From a virus: 55,833 nt of DNA. The stretch spans positions 1-55,833 of the IMG/VR virus record IMGVR_UViG_3300021371_000019, one strand, 5' to 3'. The position numbers and the translations under genes were made by a program. Positions within the stretch are counted from its first letter, which is position 1. Every line of letters starts with the position of its first letter. Below are positions 36,163-45,271 of this stretch, piece by piece. The notes under the pieces are model-generated. The model did no database searches and was not told the origin of the DNA. It saw only the letters and a program-made list of their open reading frames with translations.

Positions 36163-36605
36163 CGTATTTCTACTAGCTCCGCTTCTGTATAAGGAATGTG
36201 AAAGAACAATTCTCCTTTTCGTATGTATCTACCTTTTGCTTCTCCTAAACTTTCTTGTGTTAGCTTGGTATCTTTAATACGCCAAGCTTGTTTCATGTCA
36301 CTACGAAATACATAGAAATTAAGAACCCCATTTGTTCCCTCGTATTTATCTAGTAGTCTTTGTTTTCTTTCTGGTATTCTAATCTCAGCCCAATGCTCAG
36401 GCCAATCCTCATCCCATGCTACCTTTACTTCCGCTTCGTTGAAGTAAGTATATCCATCTTTTTCTGAAACTACATCAGCGTAATAGTCTTCTTTATCTTG
36501 AAGAATTGTATGACCTTTAGATTCTAAGTGTTTGACCAGAGCTTCTTTAGCTTTGCCATCGTAGGCTTTGTAAAGAGAACGATTAAACTTTTTTCTTACT
36601 GCCAT
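36159..36605 (-). CDS. PD-(D/E)XK nuclease-like protein
   Basis: 148 residues. The order of ADVV (Asp) and then FNEAEVKVAW (E-V-K) fits the catalytic core of a PD-(D/E)XK nuclease, followed by an EIRIPERKQRLLDKY helix. Proteins of this pattern occur in several marine phages without tested function. It may take part in DNA breakdown or repair. AAGGATA precedes the start. Confidence 0.55.
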   Translation of the reverse strand: MAVRKKFNRSLYKAYDGKAKEALVKHLESKGHTILQDKEDYYADVVSEKDGYTYFNEAEVKVAWDEDWPEHWAEIRIPERKQRLLDKYEGTNGVLNFYVFRSDMKQAWRIKDTKLTQESLGEAKGRYIRKGELFFHIPYTEAELVEIR

Positions 36606-36619
36606 TTTTAGTATCCTTA

Positions 36620-37000
36620 TTATTTACCAGTTAAGTATTTAAGTGCTCTTTGAACCCCTTCTTTATTGTCACCTAGTAATGCAATACCAGAATTACATTT
36701 ACCGCAGAGCCAACCTCTGAATGAAAGTGTATCATGACAATGATCTAAGTTCAAGTCTTTATTATCAAAATCTTTTCTGCAACACTCACAAAAACCAAGC
36801 TTCTTTGGTGCAGTATCGTGAAGATTTTTTAGTATTAAGTTCTCCTCTTTTTCACACGTCTTACAAGACTTAACCCTGTAGTTATTTACTCTGTCTGACC
36901 TGTGTCTAAAGTTACTCAGGGGTAAATACTTTTTACAGTTTCTACATTGAACATCTCCATCTGATTTACTCTCAACTATGGGGAATAATTCTAGTTGCAT
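36620..37000 (-). CDS. Endonuclease VII-type recombination endonuclease
   Basis: 126 residues. CRNC...CKTC forms an N-terminal zinc ribbon (about residues 19-49) and CECC near 70 starts the nuclease. LDHCHDTLSFRGWLCGKCNS (about 89-108) is the His-Me finger of the phage T4 endonuclease VII family, which resolves branched DNA before packaging. ATG coupled to the preceding stop (TAATG). Confidence 0.88.
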   Translation of the reverse strand: MQLELFPIVESKSDGDVQCRNCKKYLPLSNFRHRSDRVNNYRVKSCKTCEKEENLILKNLHDTAPKKLGFCECCRKDFDNKDLNLDHCHDTLSFRGWLCGKCNSGIALLGDNKEGVQRALKYLTGK

Positions 37001-37188
37001 TAGACACCTTTAGGTATTTCAAAACAATATGTATTTGCTGTAGCATCTGGTGATGGCTTAGTGCTCACCAATCTATCTTCCATTGTTGTAGCTACTTGTA
37101 TACAAGTTTCATAATCTGGAAACAGAGAGTGAAAAGCTTGTACTTTCATATTCCCTTGAAAGGTCATGATGAGCACTAGCACATACAT
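37000..37188 (-). CDS. Small hydrophobic-start protein with paired cysteines
   Basis: 62 residues. The N-terminus is hydrophobic (MYVLVLIMTF) and could be a signal anchor; Cys residues near 30 and 55 flank a helical region (CIQVATTMEDRLV, ANTYCFEIPKGV). Coupled to the 30-residue membrane peptide upstream (TAATG) and to endonuclease VII downstream. Unknown function. Confidence 0.5.
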   Translation of the reverse strand: MYVLVLIMTFQGNMKVQAFHSLFPDYETCIQVATTMEDRLVSTKPSPDATANTYCFEIPKGV

Positions 37189-37280
37189 TAGAACAGACCT
37201 GAGATCATATCCACTGCTAGTGGGATAACAAGATCTGCTACTACTATTGCACCTGCAATAAATGTCATTACTTCAAACAT
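37188..37280 (-). CDS. 30-residue membrane peptide
   Basis: A single hydrophobic helix (FIAGAIVVADLVIPLAVDMI) with AAGGAG six bases before the ATG and a stop overlapping the next start (TAATG). The strong ribosome site and tight coupling make it credible despite its length. Could be a small membrane effector. Function unknown. Confidence 0.5.
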   Translation of the reverse strand: MFEVMTFIAGAIVVADLVIPLAVDMISGLF

Positions 37281-37291
37281 ATTTTTCTCCT

Positions 37292-39196
37292 TTATGTTAT
37301 GTCTACTATTTCACACACGTCACCAGAGCAAGCCATAGTTTGCATTGCTACAGTGTTATCTTCACTTTCATACGAAGCAAGCTTAGTCCAATCAATAGTA
37401 TCTGGCATACAGGATAACAAAGTTTTATAATCATGCTTGCCTATATCTTGATAGGGTGCTTGCTGATAAGTATGTTCGTTATAAGGTAGGAACGATACAC
37501 CTGACATCTCATCAAAGTGTTTGTAAACAAATGCACCTACTTCAAACCACTCATCCTTTCGGACATTTATTGTAACGCTAGGTTTATGCTCACAAAAATG
37601 TCGTTGATATGCAAGCCATATTTCTAGCTGTTCTATCGCAGTCATATCTTTTGTAACTACAGATCCTTTAGGAGATTGAACAGGAAAGCTAAACACTGTG
37701 GTTTGATCTGGCTTCATAACACAAGGCTCACTAGGTATTCTCTGATCAATCATAAATTGTGTTAGCGGATCTTTATTATCACCACGCACAGTGCGGATAT
37801 AATAGGGGCTATGGCGAGCATGTATGCCAGAGGCACTATCCACCAGTTGCGAAACTGTTCCCGATGGTTTAATGCACGTAATTGCAGCAGCAACAGGTAT
37901 ATTAAGACGGTCAGCCCATTCAGCATTAGTAGATACAGCGATCCCACGAAGATGTTCAAGAGTCTTCTCCAAACCTTTATTCTTTAGTGTCATTAAAGGA
38001 TTGTCCATTATCCCTGTGAGTGACACACCAAGCAGTCGTTCTTCTTCTGTATTTCTAGACCACACTTTTCGCAGATAGGGGAACTTTGTGTATGTAGACT
38101 GTATGGTTCCCAAAATAGTTGCCATACGGACTTTTCGTTCCAGATCTTTGAGACTATCTGTGGCACGGATAACAACTTCTGTAAGATTACAGAACTGATT
38201 AGGACGCAAGATGATTTCACTGCATGGGTTAGTTCCAAACTCGTAGTTAGGATCACGCCTACCATTTTTTTCAGCTTGCTTCTTACTTGCTTGACGATTG
38301 AATACACCACGTTCTCCACTCCCTGATTCTACTAATGCCATCCACTCTCTCATGAATGAAACAGCATCTGGTTTTTCTGTATAACTAACACTGTTATTAG
38401 CTAAGGCACGTTGTGGATCATTCTCCCACCATGCACCTGACTTAGCGTGACGCATCCGATCATCTGACAAGTTAGACAAACTGATCATAGCTGATCTACG
38501 TACACCACCTACTACAACTACCTCACCAATCTTACACATGATGTCGTGACACTCGATGCTAGATAACTTACGGTGTTGTGCATTCTTAAATGTAGTGATA
38601 ACAAAGTTGAATAACTCAATAAGAGGTGCTGGCCCAGAGGCTCGACCACCAAAGGTCTTAAGCTTTGCACCTGCAGGACGTACCAAACTTACATCCCACT
38701 TAGGGATTTCACCAGCCCAGAGGAGAGCAAGAACTTGACGAAGAGCTTTAGCCCAACCTTCCTTACTGTCTTTGACTACGACAGTAGTGTCACTACTAAA
38801 CAACTCCGGGATCTCAGGGAGCTTACTAATGAACTGCCTTTCAACACTGAAGCCGACACCAGTACCACACAAGAGGATAAACATAGCCTCATCGAAGGAC
38901 TTAGGGTCATCTACGGGTAGGTAGCTGCAGTTGTACATACAAGTATTGTCACGATCAGCAGCAGGACCAGCAGTCATCATGGCTCGCATAGAGGGCATAA
39001 CCTCTAAACCAAAAATAGATTGAGATATTTCGTGTACAGTCTCTGTATCCACTTCAGGTAATTTACTCACGACATTTTCTATATACCGTTGTACTGTTTC
39101 GCCCCAAGACTCTCGTCGCCCTTCGTCTTCAAGCCATCGTGCATACCGTGAAGTATGAATGAAGGATTGATAGTCTGTTGGTAAGTAGTTATTCAT
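37292..39196 (-). CDS. nrdJ: Class II (B12-dependent) ribonucleotide reductase
   Basis: 634 residues, monomeric class II type. It reduces ribonucleotides to deoxyribonucleotides for phage DNA synthesis using adenosylcobalamin. The radical-site loop NPCSEI holds the catalytic Cys325 and Glu327; CNLTEVV follows. The C-terminal CSGDVC pair (Cys623, Cys628) supplies reducing equivalents. LLCGTGVGFSVER is in the N-terminal third. The gene forms an operon with MazG directly upstream (ATGA coupling, GGAGA ribosome site). Choice of class II suggests a host with access to cobalamin, such as many marine alphaproteobacteria. Confidence 0.92.
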   Translation of the reverse strand: MNNYLPTDYQSFIHTSRYARWLEDEGRRESWGETVQRYIENVVSKLPEVDTETVHEISQSIFGLEVMPSMRAMMTAGPAADRDNTCMYNCSYLPVDDPKSFDEAMFILLCGTGVGFSVERQFISKLPEIPELFSSDTTVVVKDSKEGWAKALRQVLALLWAGEIPKWDVSLVRPAGAKLKTFGGRASGPAPLIELFNFVITTFKNAQHRKLSSIECHDIMCKIGEVVVVGGVRRSAMISLSNLSDDRMRHAKSGAWWENDPQRALANNSVSYTEKPDAVSFMREWMALVESGSGERGVFNRQASKKQAEKNGRRDPNYEFGTNPCSEIILRPNQFCNLTEVVIRATDSLKDLERKVRMATILGTIQSTYTKFPYLRKVWSRNTEEERLLGVSLTGIMDNPLMTLKNKGLEKTLEHLRGIAVSTNAEWADRLNIPVAAAITCIKPSGTVSQLVDSASGIHARHSPYYIRTVRGDNKDPLTQFMIDQRIPSEPCVMKPDQTTVFSFPVQSPKGSVVTKDMTAIEQLEIWLAYQRHFCEHKPSVTINVRKDEWFEVGAFVYKHFDEMSGVSFLPYNEHTYQQAPYQDIGKHDYKTLLSCMPDTIDWTKLASYESEDNTVAMQTMACSGDVCEIVDIT

Positions 39197-39579
39197 CTAT
39201 TATCTCCGCTTCCCTTTAGTACACCACGTTGCTCTCTGTCATCTAGCTTTGCCATGTTCATCTCCATAACCTTACGCAGATTACCACCGAAGATGTTTGC
39301 CAAAGCTACTGTGTAGAACAACACATCACCTAACTCTTTTAATATATCTTCATCACTAAATCTATTCTTGTCACGAAAGAGTTTCTTTATCTTTTCAGAT
39401 ACCTCACCCGCTTCGCCAGCAAGACCGAGGGTATTTTCTATAAGACGATCACGCCCTTTAGTTAATATCTTATCCTCTACAAACTGGCTATAGAAACGTA
39501 CAGGATCTTTCTCATAGTCTGGACTGTTTTGAAACATATCAAAATATCCAAACGCTTCTAGATCACTTCGATTGATCAT
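39193..39579 (-). CDS. mazG: MazG-like nucleotide pyrophosphohydrolase
   Basis: About 128 residues from the ATG at 39579 (AAGG eight bases upstream); the frame is open to a GTG at 39588. GLAGEAGEVSEKIKK and then LKELGDVLFYTVALA give the EExxE...ExxD metal-binding pattern of MazG folds. It hydrolyses non-canonical or regulatory nucleotides and in phages is thought to help nucleotide supply. It precedes and overlaps the ribonucleotide reductase gene by 4 bp. Confidence 0.85.
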   Translation of the reverse strand: MINRSDLEAFGYFDMFQNSPDYEKDPVRFYSQFVEDKILTKGRDRLIENTLGLAGEAGEVSEKIKKLFRDKNRFSDEDILKELGDVLFYTVALANIFGGNLRKVMEMNMAKLDDREQRGVLKGSGDNR

Positions 39580-39602
39580 CCTTATCACCTTCTAATGTTA
39601 GT

Positions 39603-39767
39603 CTAGTCATCTGTTTTTACTTCACAGTTTGTTACAACTATATCATCTAAGTCATATAATATTCCCTGTATAAGTTCTTGGATTACGTTCAAGTTAAATC
39701 TGGGGTCTGATTCAAAAAAGTTTGCCGCTGGATCTACATCAATATTTAAAGTGACCTCATACTTCAT
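39603..39767 (-). CDS. Small acidic protein, 54 residues
   Basis: Found between MazG and the 79-residue gene, with a good ribosome site (AGGAG eight bases before the ATG). MKYEVTLNIDVDPAANFFES, then helical LIQGILYDLDDIVV. It has a beta-strand, helix, strand character, possibly a tiny regulatory or inhibitor fold. Not recognised. Confidence 0.55.
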   Translation of the reverse strand: MKYEVTLNIDVDPAANFFESDPRFNLNVIQELIQGILYDLDDIVVTNCEVKTDD

Positions 39768-39805
39768 GGTGGAAACTCCTAGTTATACTCAACAAACATG
39801 TCATG

Positions 39806-40039
39806 TCAATCACCATATTCAATCTCAATAGGTTCAATGTTCTTTTGAAAGTACTTTATCATTTCGTATGCCTCGTTAAAACTATCAAAAAAATACTCTA
39901 TAGATTCTATCTTGCCATCTACTTCTATTTTACATAGATTAAAATGCACATCTTCTGCGTCAGGAATGTCACAAGGATATGGCCCTGATATTACATCCCA
40001 AATTTTTACAGTCTTATCTTTTATGTCACTGTTTGTCAT
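39806..40039 (-). CDS. Hypothetical acidic protein, 77 residues
   Basis: Preferred start is the ATG at 40039 with AGAGGTG just upstream; a GTG at 40045 is also possible. Acidic, with a mixed strand-helix pattern (KIWDVISGPYPCDIPDAEDV, YFFDSFNEAYEMIKYFQKN). It overlaps the end of the nuclease-like gene at 40026 by 14 bp. Function unknown. Confidence 0.55.
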   Translation of the reverse strand: MTNSDIKDKTVKIWDVISGPYPCDIPDAEDVHFNLCKIEVDGKIESIEYFFDSFNEAYEMIKYFQKNIEPIEIEYGD

Positions 40040-40376
40040 TGTCACCTCTGAGCAATTGTATGTAATGATCTAGCTCTGTTATAACTAACCACTTCTGTCT
40101 GTCACTTCGATAGAAAACAACAGGTGGATTCTTTGTGTGATTGTCGGCTTGTTTCATCCAGTCATACGCAGTTTTTAAACCTGATTTCCTACGTTTAACT
40201 TCTATTGATATAGGTATCAACTTACGTGCTGCAGGTGATAGTTGTATATCTGCACCAGTGTCACCCATAACAGTAGACTTAACATCATCAGGCTCAAGCT
40301 CAGGGAAAGCTTCTAGTAAAGCATCCCTGATCTCTTGCTGGCCTAACCTGCCTTTCTGTTTACCCTGCTTACTCAA
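40026..40376 (-). CDS. PD-(D/E)XK resolvase-like endonuclease
   Basis: 116 residues. GRLGQQEIRDALLEAFPEL is an N-terminal helix with a Glu typical for this fold. GDTGADIQLSPAARKLIPIS then IEVKRRKSG gives the D...E-V-K catalytic core. The shape and size resemble phage Holliday-junction resolvase-type or very-short nucleases. It is ATGA-coupled to the Cas4-like nuclease upstream, which supports a joint role in recombination or DNA breakdown. Confidence 0.65.
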   Translation of the reverse strand: MSKQGKQKGRLGQQEIRDALLEAFPELEPDDVKSTVMGDTGADIQLSPAARKLIPISIEVKRRKSGLKTAYDWMKQADNHTKNPPVVFYRSDRQKWLVITELDHYIQLLRGDNDKQ

Positions 40377-41227
40377 TCTATTAACTCAGGTACTTTAGGT
40401 TTCTTAACCACATCAATTAAATACTCCTTACGTCCACCAGCATATTGAAATACCCTTGCTTCAGGCCAGCAGATCTTTCTGTATTCACAACCTGAACAAG
40501 CAAATGTAAGCTTAGTATTTTCAGATGTGTCTGACTGTGGTACAGGTGCAATACGTTCTTCTGGTAACTCACCTGACACAACCTCTTTTACTTTCTTAAC
40601 CTCTTGCTCTTTATTTTTTAACTCCTCAGTAAAGTCGTAAGTATCTAAACAAAGTTCAAAGGTATCTTTCTGTACGACAAGAAAAGCACCACGTTTTTTA
40701 TCTGTTACAAGTGGATCATCCTTACCTGCGTAAACGTATGAACTTAATTGACTGATGTAACCATATGGATCGTCATCACGTAACACATGGTTCTTAAACT
40801 TCTGCATTCCATATCGTGATGCAGACTTAACATCTATTGTTACACCGTCAATGACTGCATCTCTGTGACCTTTAATGCCATGAACAGAGAGTCTGTCCTG
40901 CTCTCCCTGTACATCATGCCCTGCTGCCCTTGCTAGGGCAAGGACAAGAGTTTCTAAAAGATCCCCGTAAAAGAAAAGACCCAGTAACTGGGGCTTTAAT
41001 GGTGCAGCTTCCTCTGTTTTATTTATTCTATACCAAGTCTTTCTTTTACAGGGTGAACCCACAGAGGATAAACTTAAATATCCTCTGGGCTTCTGAGGTT
41101 CCTTAAACCTATCGTGTGCAACGTCAGCTATATTACGTGCTAAGTATTCCGTAATTGTTCTATCCCACCCACCCTTTCCTTCAATTACAGAATAAATATC
41201 TTCGACTAATGTATCTATCTTAGGCAT
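40373..41227 (-). CDS. RecB/Cas4-type exonuclease with probable iron-sulphur cluster
   Basis: 284 residues. The PD-(D/E)XK core is visible as IKGHRDAVIDG and TIDVKSASRYG. Four cysteines have the spacing of an Fe-S cluster nuclease: SPCKRKTWYRI near residue 58 and CSGCEYRKICWPE near 245-257. Such enzymes (Cas4, AddB-type, phage exonucleases) resect DNA ends in recombination. AAGGAG seven bases before ATG. It lies in the replication operon next to SSB. Confidence 0.78.
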   Translation of the reverse strand: MPKIDTLVEDIYSVIEGKGGWDRTITEYLARNIADVAHDRFKEPQKPRGYLSLSSVGSPCKRKTWYRINKTEEAAPLKPQLLGLFFYGDLLETLVLALARAAGHDVQGEQDRLSVHGIKGHRDAVIDGVTIDVKSASRYGMQKFKNHVLRDDDPYGYISQLSSYVYAGKDDPLVTDKKRGAFLVVQKDTFELCLDTYDFTEELKNKEQEVKKVKEVVSGELPEERIAPVPQSDTSENTKLTFACSGCEYRKICWPEARVFQYAGGRKEYLIDVVKKPKVPELID

Positions 41228-41237
41228 AAGCTACTCC

Positions 41238-41777
41238 TTAAAACGGGATTTCTTCTGACACAAGTTCAGCTTGTGGTGCTGCTGATGCAGCTACACTGCC
41301 TGATGTTACATCCTTAGTAAAAGGATCAGGCCCAGAGCTACCACCTGCACCATCATATGATACATGTTTCATAACCTTAACACGTTCAAGTCGTGTAGTT
41401 ACAGTGCTATACTGCTTGTTCTTGTAGATGTCTAACTCTACTAGAACCTCTGAACCATTACCAATTGGTCCATCAGATTCAAAGCTCCACTCTGAACCAT
41501 CTGGTTTATACACTGTAGGTGCTCCACCATCCCAATCGTTGGGGGTTTCAAACTTACGTGTAAACTTAAAAGCACGTCCTCGTCCTTCTGGATCATCCTT
41601 ACCTGATGACATACATCCAGACGCTTTGACACGGGCGGTGTTGTCTTCATCAAGAATCATCTCAATAGTACAACGTCCGTTAGTGTCTTGCCACTGACCC
41701 TGATACCCATCAAGGTCACGGTTTTCTTCAAATACTTTTGCCCACTGAGCAATACCTGTTACTGTTATTTTAGCCAT
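41238..41777 (-). CDS. ssb: Single-stranded DNA-binding protein (gp2.5-like)
   Basis: 179 residues. The N-terminal two thirds are beta-rich (OB-fold type), followed by a flexible Gly/Ser/Ala linker and an acidic-aromatic tip (VSEEIPF). That tip is the typical interaction tail of phage SSBs such as T7 gp2.5. Preceded by AAGGAG and a candidate promoter at 41807-41836. Directly follows the polymerase gene in the operon. Confidence 0.8.
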   Translation of the reverse strand: MAKITVTGIAQWAKVFEENRDLDGYQGQWQDTNGRCTIEMILDEDNTARVKASGCMSSGKDDPEGRGRAFKFTRKFETPNDWDGGAPTVYKPDGSEWSFESDGPIGNGSEVLVELDIYKNKQYSTVTTRLERVKVMKHVSYDGAGGSSGPDPFTKDVTSGSVAASAAPQAELVSEEIPF

Positions 41778-41806
41778 TTGCTAACTCCTTTAAAGACTAG
41801 AATTGA

Positions 41807-41836
41807 ATTGTAGCATGTGTTGAAAAGTACATGCAA
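41807..41836 (-). promoter_or_regulatory. Candidate leftward promoter for SSB-nuclease-RNR genes
   Basis: On the minus strand TTGCAT (plus 41831-41836) and TACAAT (plus 41807-41812) are spaced 18 bp apart in the short gap between polymerase and SSB. It would give SSB and downstream genes extra transcription. The -35 has four of six consensus bases. Confidence 0.4.
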
Positions 41837-41843
41837 GAACTTT

Positions 41844-43673
41844 TTAATGTATTTCGGAATATTTATTTCCGAACTGTACATCAATACCTAGATCAACATT
41901 AAGATTTAACTCCTTGTTTAATTTATTAATAGCATTAACAAGCCTACGTTGGTGATGTTCTTCATGCCCTTTCTTAACAAGATTAATTGATTCATCATGG
42001 AACTGACCTACAATATTGGGTCTTGCTATACGATAGTAAGCTACCCACTTATCAAAACAGTAAGCACCTGTAGATTGGTTGAGTGTAGAGAATATATCTT
42101 TCTCATATCTAAGAGTATGCCAGAACTTGCTGACAGGATTCTGTACCCACATTTGCCCATTAATACGTTTTACTTTCTTCAAGTTATCTAAAGCAAACTC
42201 TGCGACAGACCAGTTACGTTTCCAATACGCATCTAAAAGTTTTCTAGCTTCTGCCTCTGTCATACCAGTTTCTCTGGATAATTTTGCAGCGCCGACACCA
42301 TAAGTAGCTGAGTAATTAACAACCTTATAGTTCTTTCGTAGTGACTTCAAACTAACCTGACCTGAGTTGTGTTTATCTATATCAGCCTGTGTTACCGCAC
42401 CAGCATGTTTGGCTAAGTCTAAGTGTGGATCAAACCCATCCTTTGACATCTCTTCCACATACTTAGGATCGTAAGGTTTCATATAGTGCCGTTTAGTTGT
42501 GTCTTCAAGTGATGTCATATCAGCACCACATAATACATAACCTTCTGGTGCTACAAGACAACCACGTATTTCTTTACCCCAAGGTTTATCTATACCCGGA
42601 AGATTTACTAGAGGCTTTCTGTGTTTGAATCTTAGTGTATTAGTAAGACCATCAATCTCTGCCTTAACGTAACCATTAACTTCACAATCAAGCATACCTT
42701 CAAAGATACCTAGTCTGTGCTGAATGACTGTAAGCCCATCAAGTACATTGACCGTAGGGTTGGCATCAATCAACAACTTAACTGAGTTAGTAAGCTCACC
42801 ATTCTTTCGTACTTGTGGGATCTTACGATCTTCAACAAACTTAAATGTACAGGGCTTCCAACCTAGATCAAACAGCCATGCTTTTACTTGGTCACTCGAC
42901 TTAGGGTTAGGCTCTTCAACTCCTTTTACTATTTCTATTTCACCGATATAGTTAGAGGGATGCATATGCTCTAGAAGTAAAGCATTCCATTCAGCACCCT
43001 GCTTAGACAGTGATCCATCTTTCTTGTGCATTACTTTTGGCTTTGACTTTTTTCTAAACAAAGTACGCATTGGCATTACTGTTTTTAATTCAGTAATCTT
43101 TTCGTCCTGTTCAGCTTTTAGTTTAGCTACACAATCTTTAGCAAGATTAATGTCAAGCTTCCAACCACTTTCTTCTGCAGCATAAGCACATTTCATTTTG
43201 AATGTAAGGTATTGCAAGAACCTGTCTAGATTAGATTTGTCTTTATAAACCATCATAAATCTTTGAGTAAGATTTTCCCAGAGTCTTTTAGTTATCTTAA
43301 CATCTTCTTGACACCTATGCTGATACTCTTCTTGAGATAGGTTTACCCAATCAGTTATCTCAGGTTTAGGTACACCAAAGTCTTCACCAAAAGACTCAAG
43401 CCCATGCTTGGGTCTATCAGTATTAATTACCCATGACATAGGTAATGTATCATACAACTTAGCTTTAATCTTAATACCTAAGATTTTTTCTAGTAATGGT
43501 ACATCATAACGTACAATGTTATGACCTATCAAAACTTTTTGATTAAGTAGTGTGTTTCTCATTGCATCGTAGTCACTTGTCGAACACATAGGTAAGCCAT
43601 CCTTAGTGAACGACATACAGTGTATCTTAGTGGCCTCATCCAAGAGGCCATCAGCTTCTACATCAAATATCAT
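41844..43673 (-). CDS. Family A DNA polymerase with 3'-5' exonuclease
   Basis: 609 residues. The exonuclease begins at once: FDVEADGL (D4, E6), then LIGHNIVRYD and CQEDVKITK. Polymerase motifs are A (GADMTSLE, D385), B (R-K-N-Y-K...NYSATYG) and C (HDE, 559-561). The O-helix residue equivalent to E. coli Phe762 is Tyr454, as in T7. I see no DnaJ-type zinc domain as described for phage HMO-2011. The ATG overlaps the primase-helicase stop (TAATG). It replicates the phage genome together with the gp4-like enzyme. Confidence 0.93.
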   Translation of the reverse strand: MIFDVEADGLLDEATKIHCMSFTKDGLPMCSTSDYDAMRNTLLNQKVLIGHNIVRYDVPLLEKILGIKIKAKLYDTLPMSWVINTDRPKHGLESFGEDFGVPKPEITDWVNLSQEEYQHRCQEDVKITKRLWENLTQRFMMVYKDKSNLDRFLQYLTFKMKCAYAAEESGWKLDINLAKDCVAKLKAEQDEKITELKTVMPMRTLFRKKSKPKVMHKKDGSLSKQGAEWNALLLEHMHPSNYIGEIEIVKGVEEPNPKSSDQVKAWLFDLGWKPCTFKFVEDRKIPQVRKNGELTNSVKLLIDANPTVNVLDGLTVIQHRLGIFEGMLDCEVNGYVKAEIDGLTNTLRFKHRKPLVNLPGIDKPWGKEIRGCLVAPEGYVLCGADMTSLEDTTKRHYMKPYDPKYVEEMSKDGFDPHLDLAKHAGAVTQADIDKHNSGQVSLKSLRKNYKVVNYSATYGVGAAKLSRETGMTEAEARKLLDAYWKRNWSVAEFALDNLKKVKRINGQMWVQNPVSKFWHTLRYEKDIFSTLNQSTGAYCFDKWVAYYRIARPNIVGQFHDESINLVKKGHEEHHQRRLVNAINKLNKELNLNVDLGIDVQFGNKYSEIH

Positions 43674-45271
43674 TATGCCACCTGTGATTCTTGTGTGAAC
43701 AAATCCTCTCTTAGTATGGTTGTTGTTGGATCATAGTACACTGATCCTGCCCTACCTAACTTAGCAAAAGGTCTGTTCTTATCTACGATAAAGGTTGTTG
43801 TGTTCTGTTCTACTTCGTCCTCACTTTCTGCTGTACGTTCTAGCTTGATACATATGATTGCCTCTTCCTCAAGTGAAGCAGCATACTTGGTGCGTCCATC
43901 ATCATTAACCTGAGAGATAAATATAACACCAATGTTTAGCTCCTTAGCTAACTGAGCCATACGTGAACCTAGTGTAGTGAGTGTACTAGTAGCACCATCT
44001 ACACCCGAATTAGACAGGTAGGCCAAGCGTTGTACATGGTCAATGAATATATAGCCAGCACCATAGACTGTAACAGCTAGACGTACATAGTCGAGTAGCT
44101 TGAGTGGATCATCGTGTGACATCATTTCAAAGATGATTGTATTTTCACCCTTGGTTGCAATCTTAGCTGCCTCAATAACGTTCTGTTCTGACACGTTGTT
44201 ATTAGCAGCATCTTCTTTAGTCCTAACGTTTATACCCAGATGGTATGTAGCCATAGCACGATAAGTGGTAGACTTCATTTCTTCCATGTGTAGCATAGCT
44301 ACTGATGTATCACCATTGTTAAGTAAGCCTGTTTCAAAGTACCTAATCACCTCAGTCTTACCAGTACCACGAGGGGCTTTGATGAATGTCAATCCACCCT
44401 TAACCATACCACGAATCTTTTCATCCAAACCAGTGTGACCTGTTGGTACATACTCATATGGATTCTCGTTCTTAATAGCTGCTTCTACATCAGCATCAGA
44501 ACAAAAGAAGTTCTCTGGTGTGTACCTTTGTGGTGATCTTGCTGCCCACATAAGCTTCTCATGCTTGCCTGTTTCAAGGAACTCATTAGCGTCCTTGCAC
44601 TCTGTCATAGGCACATAGTAAAACTTCTCAGGAAATGCCTGATACAATTTATCAGCGGCCCTACGTCCAGCATCATCAAGCTCACCTGCATACACAATCT
44701 CTTTGAATGAAGATAAGTATTTTAGATTGTGCTTGATAAACTTTTCACCAATAGATGCAGAAGGTAAAGACTTTACAGGAAATGTCTTGCCAAGAATCTG
44801 ATACAAGCTGGCTGCATCGAACTCACCTTCTGTAAGGTAGATGCGTTTACCTGTACCAGCATTGAACTCAGGGCCAAACAGGTGGTTCATACCTAATCCA
44901 CGATCTTTGACCCATGACTTTGATTTGTCATTACACATACGATATTTAATAGTGTGTGGGTACTTGTATGCATACCGCACATCCTCACCATTCGGGCCTG
45001 TCTGAATTTGTATGCCATAAAGTTTGCATACATCAGCATCAATACCTCTGATGCCATCATACTTAACACCAGTGACTTGTATGTTTTGTGGTTGGATACG
45101 TTCTTTCAAGGGGTACTCCTGTTTAACCCAGTCAAAAGTTGCTGGCATGTTTTTCATAGGGTATGCCCTGCTGCATGAATGACAATGACCGTAGCCATCA
45201 TCGTTCCAGTTGAATGCATCTGAAGAACTACAGTCTTCATAAGGGCATGGTGAATGTGGATTATCTGACAT
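43673..45271 (-). CDS. Primase-helicase (T7 gp4-like)
   Basis: 532 residues. An N-terminal zinc finger (C9, C14, C30, C33) recognises primer sites, and the TOPRIM domain has LTEGEFDAAS and GELDDAGRRAA. The C-terminal RecA-like DnaB-type helicase has Walker A PRGTGKTE, Walker B YIFIDHVQ and the FISQVNDDGRTK motif. It unwinds DNA and makes primers for the polymerase encoded next. All domains are in one polypeptide as in T7. Confidence 0.93.
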   Translation of the reverse strand: MSDNPHSPCPYEDCSSSDAFNWNDDGYGHCHSCSRAYPMKNMPATFDWVKQEYPLKERIQPQNIQVTGVKYDGIRGIDADVCKLYGIQIQTGPNGEDVRYAYKYPHTIKYRMCNDKSKSWVKDRGLGMNHLFGPEFNAGTGKRIYLTEGEFDAASLYQILGKTFPVKSLPSASIGEKFIKHNLKYLSSFKEIVYAGELDDAGRRAADKLYQAFPEKFYYVPMTECKDANEFLETGKHEKLMWAARSPQRYTPENFFCSDADVEAAIKNENPYEYVPTGHTGLDEKIRGMVKGGLTFIKAPRGTGKTEVIRYFETGLLNNGDTSVAMLHMEEMKSTTYRAMATYHLGINVRTKEDAANNNVSEQNVIEAAKIATKGENTIIFEMMSHDDPLKLLDYVRLAVTVYGAGYIFIDHVQRLAYLSNSGVDGATSTLTTLGSRMAQLAKELNIGVIFISQVNDDGRTKYAASLEEEAIICIKLERTAESEDEVEQNTTTFIVDKNRPFAKLGRAGSVYYDPTTTILREDLFTQESQVA

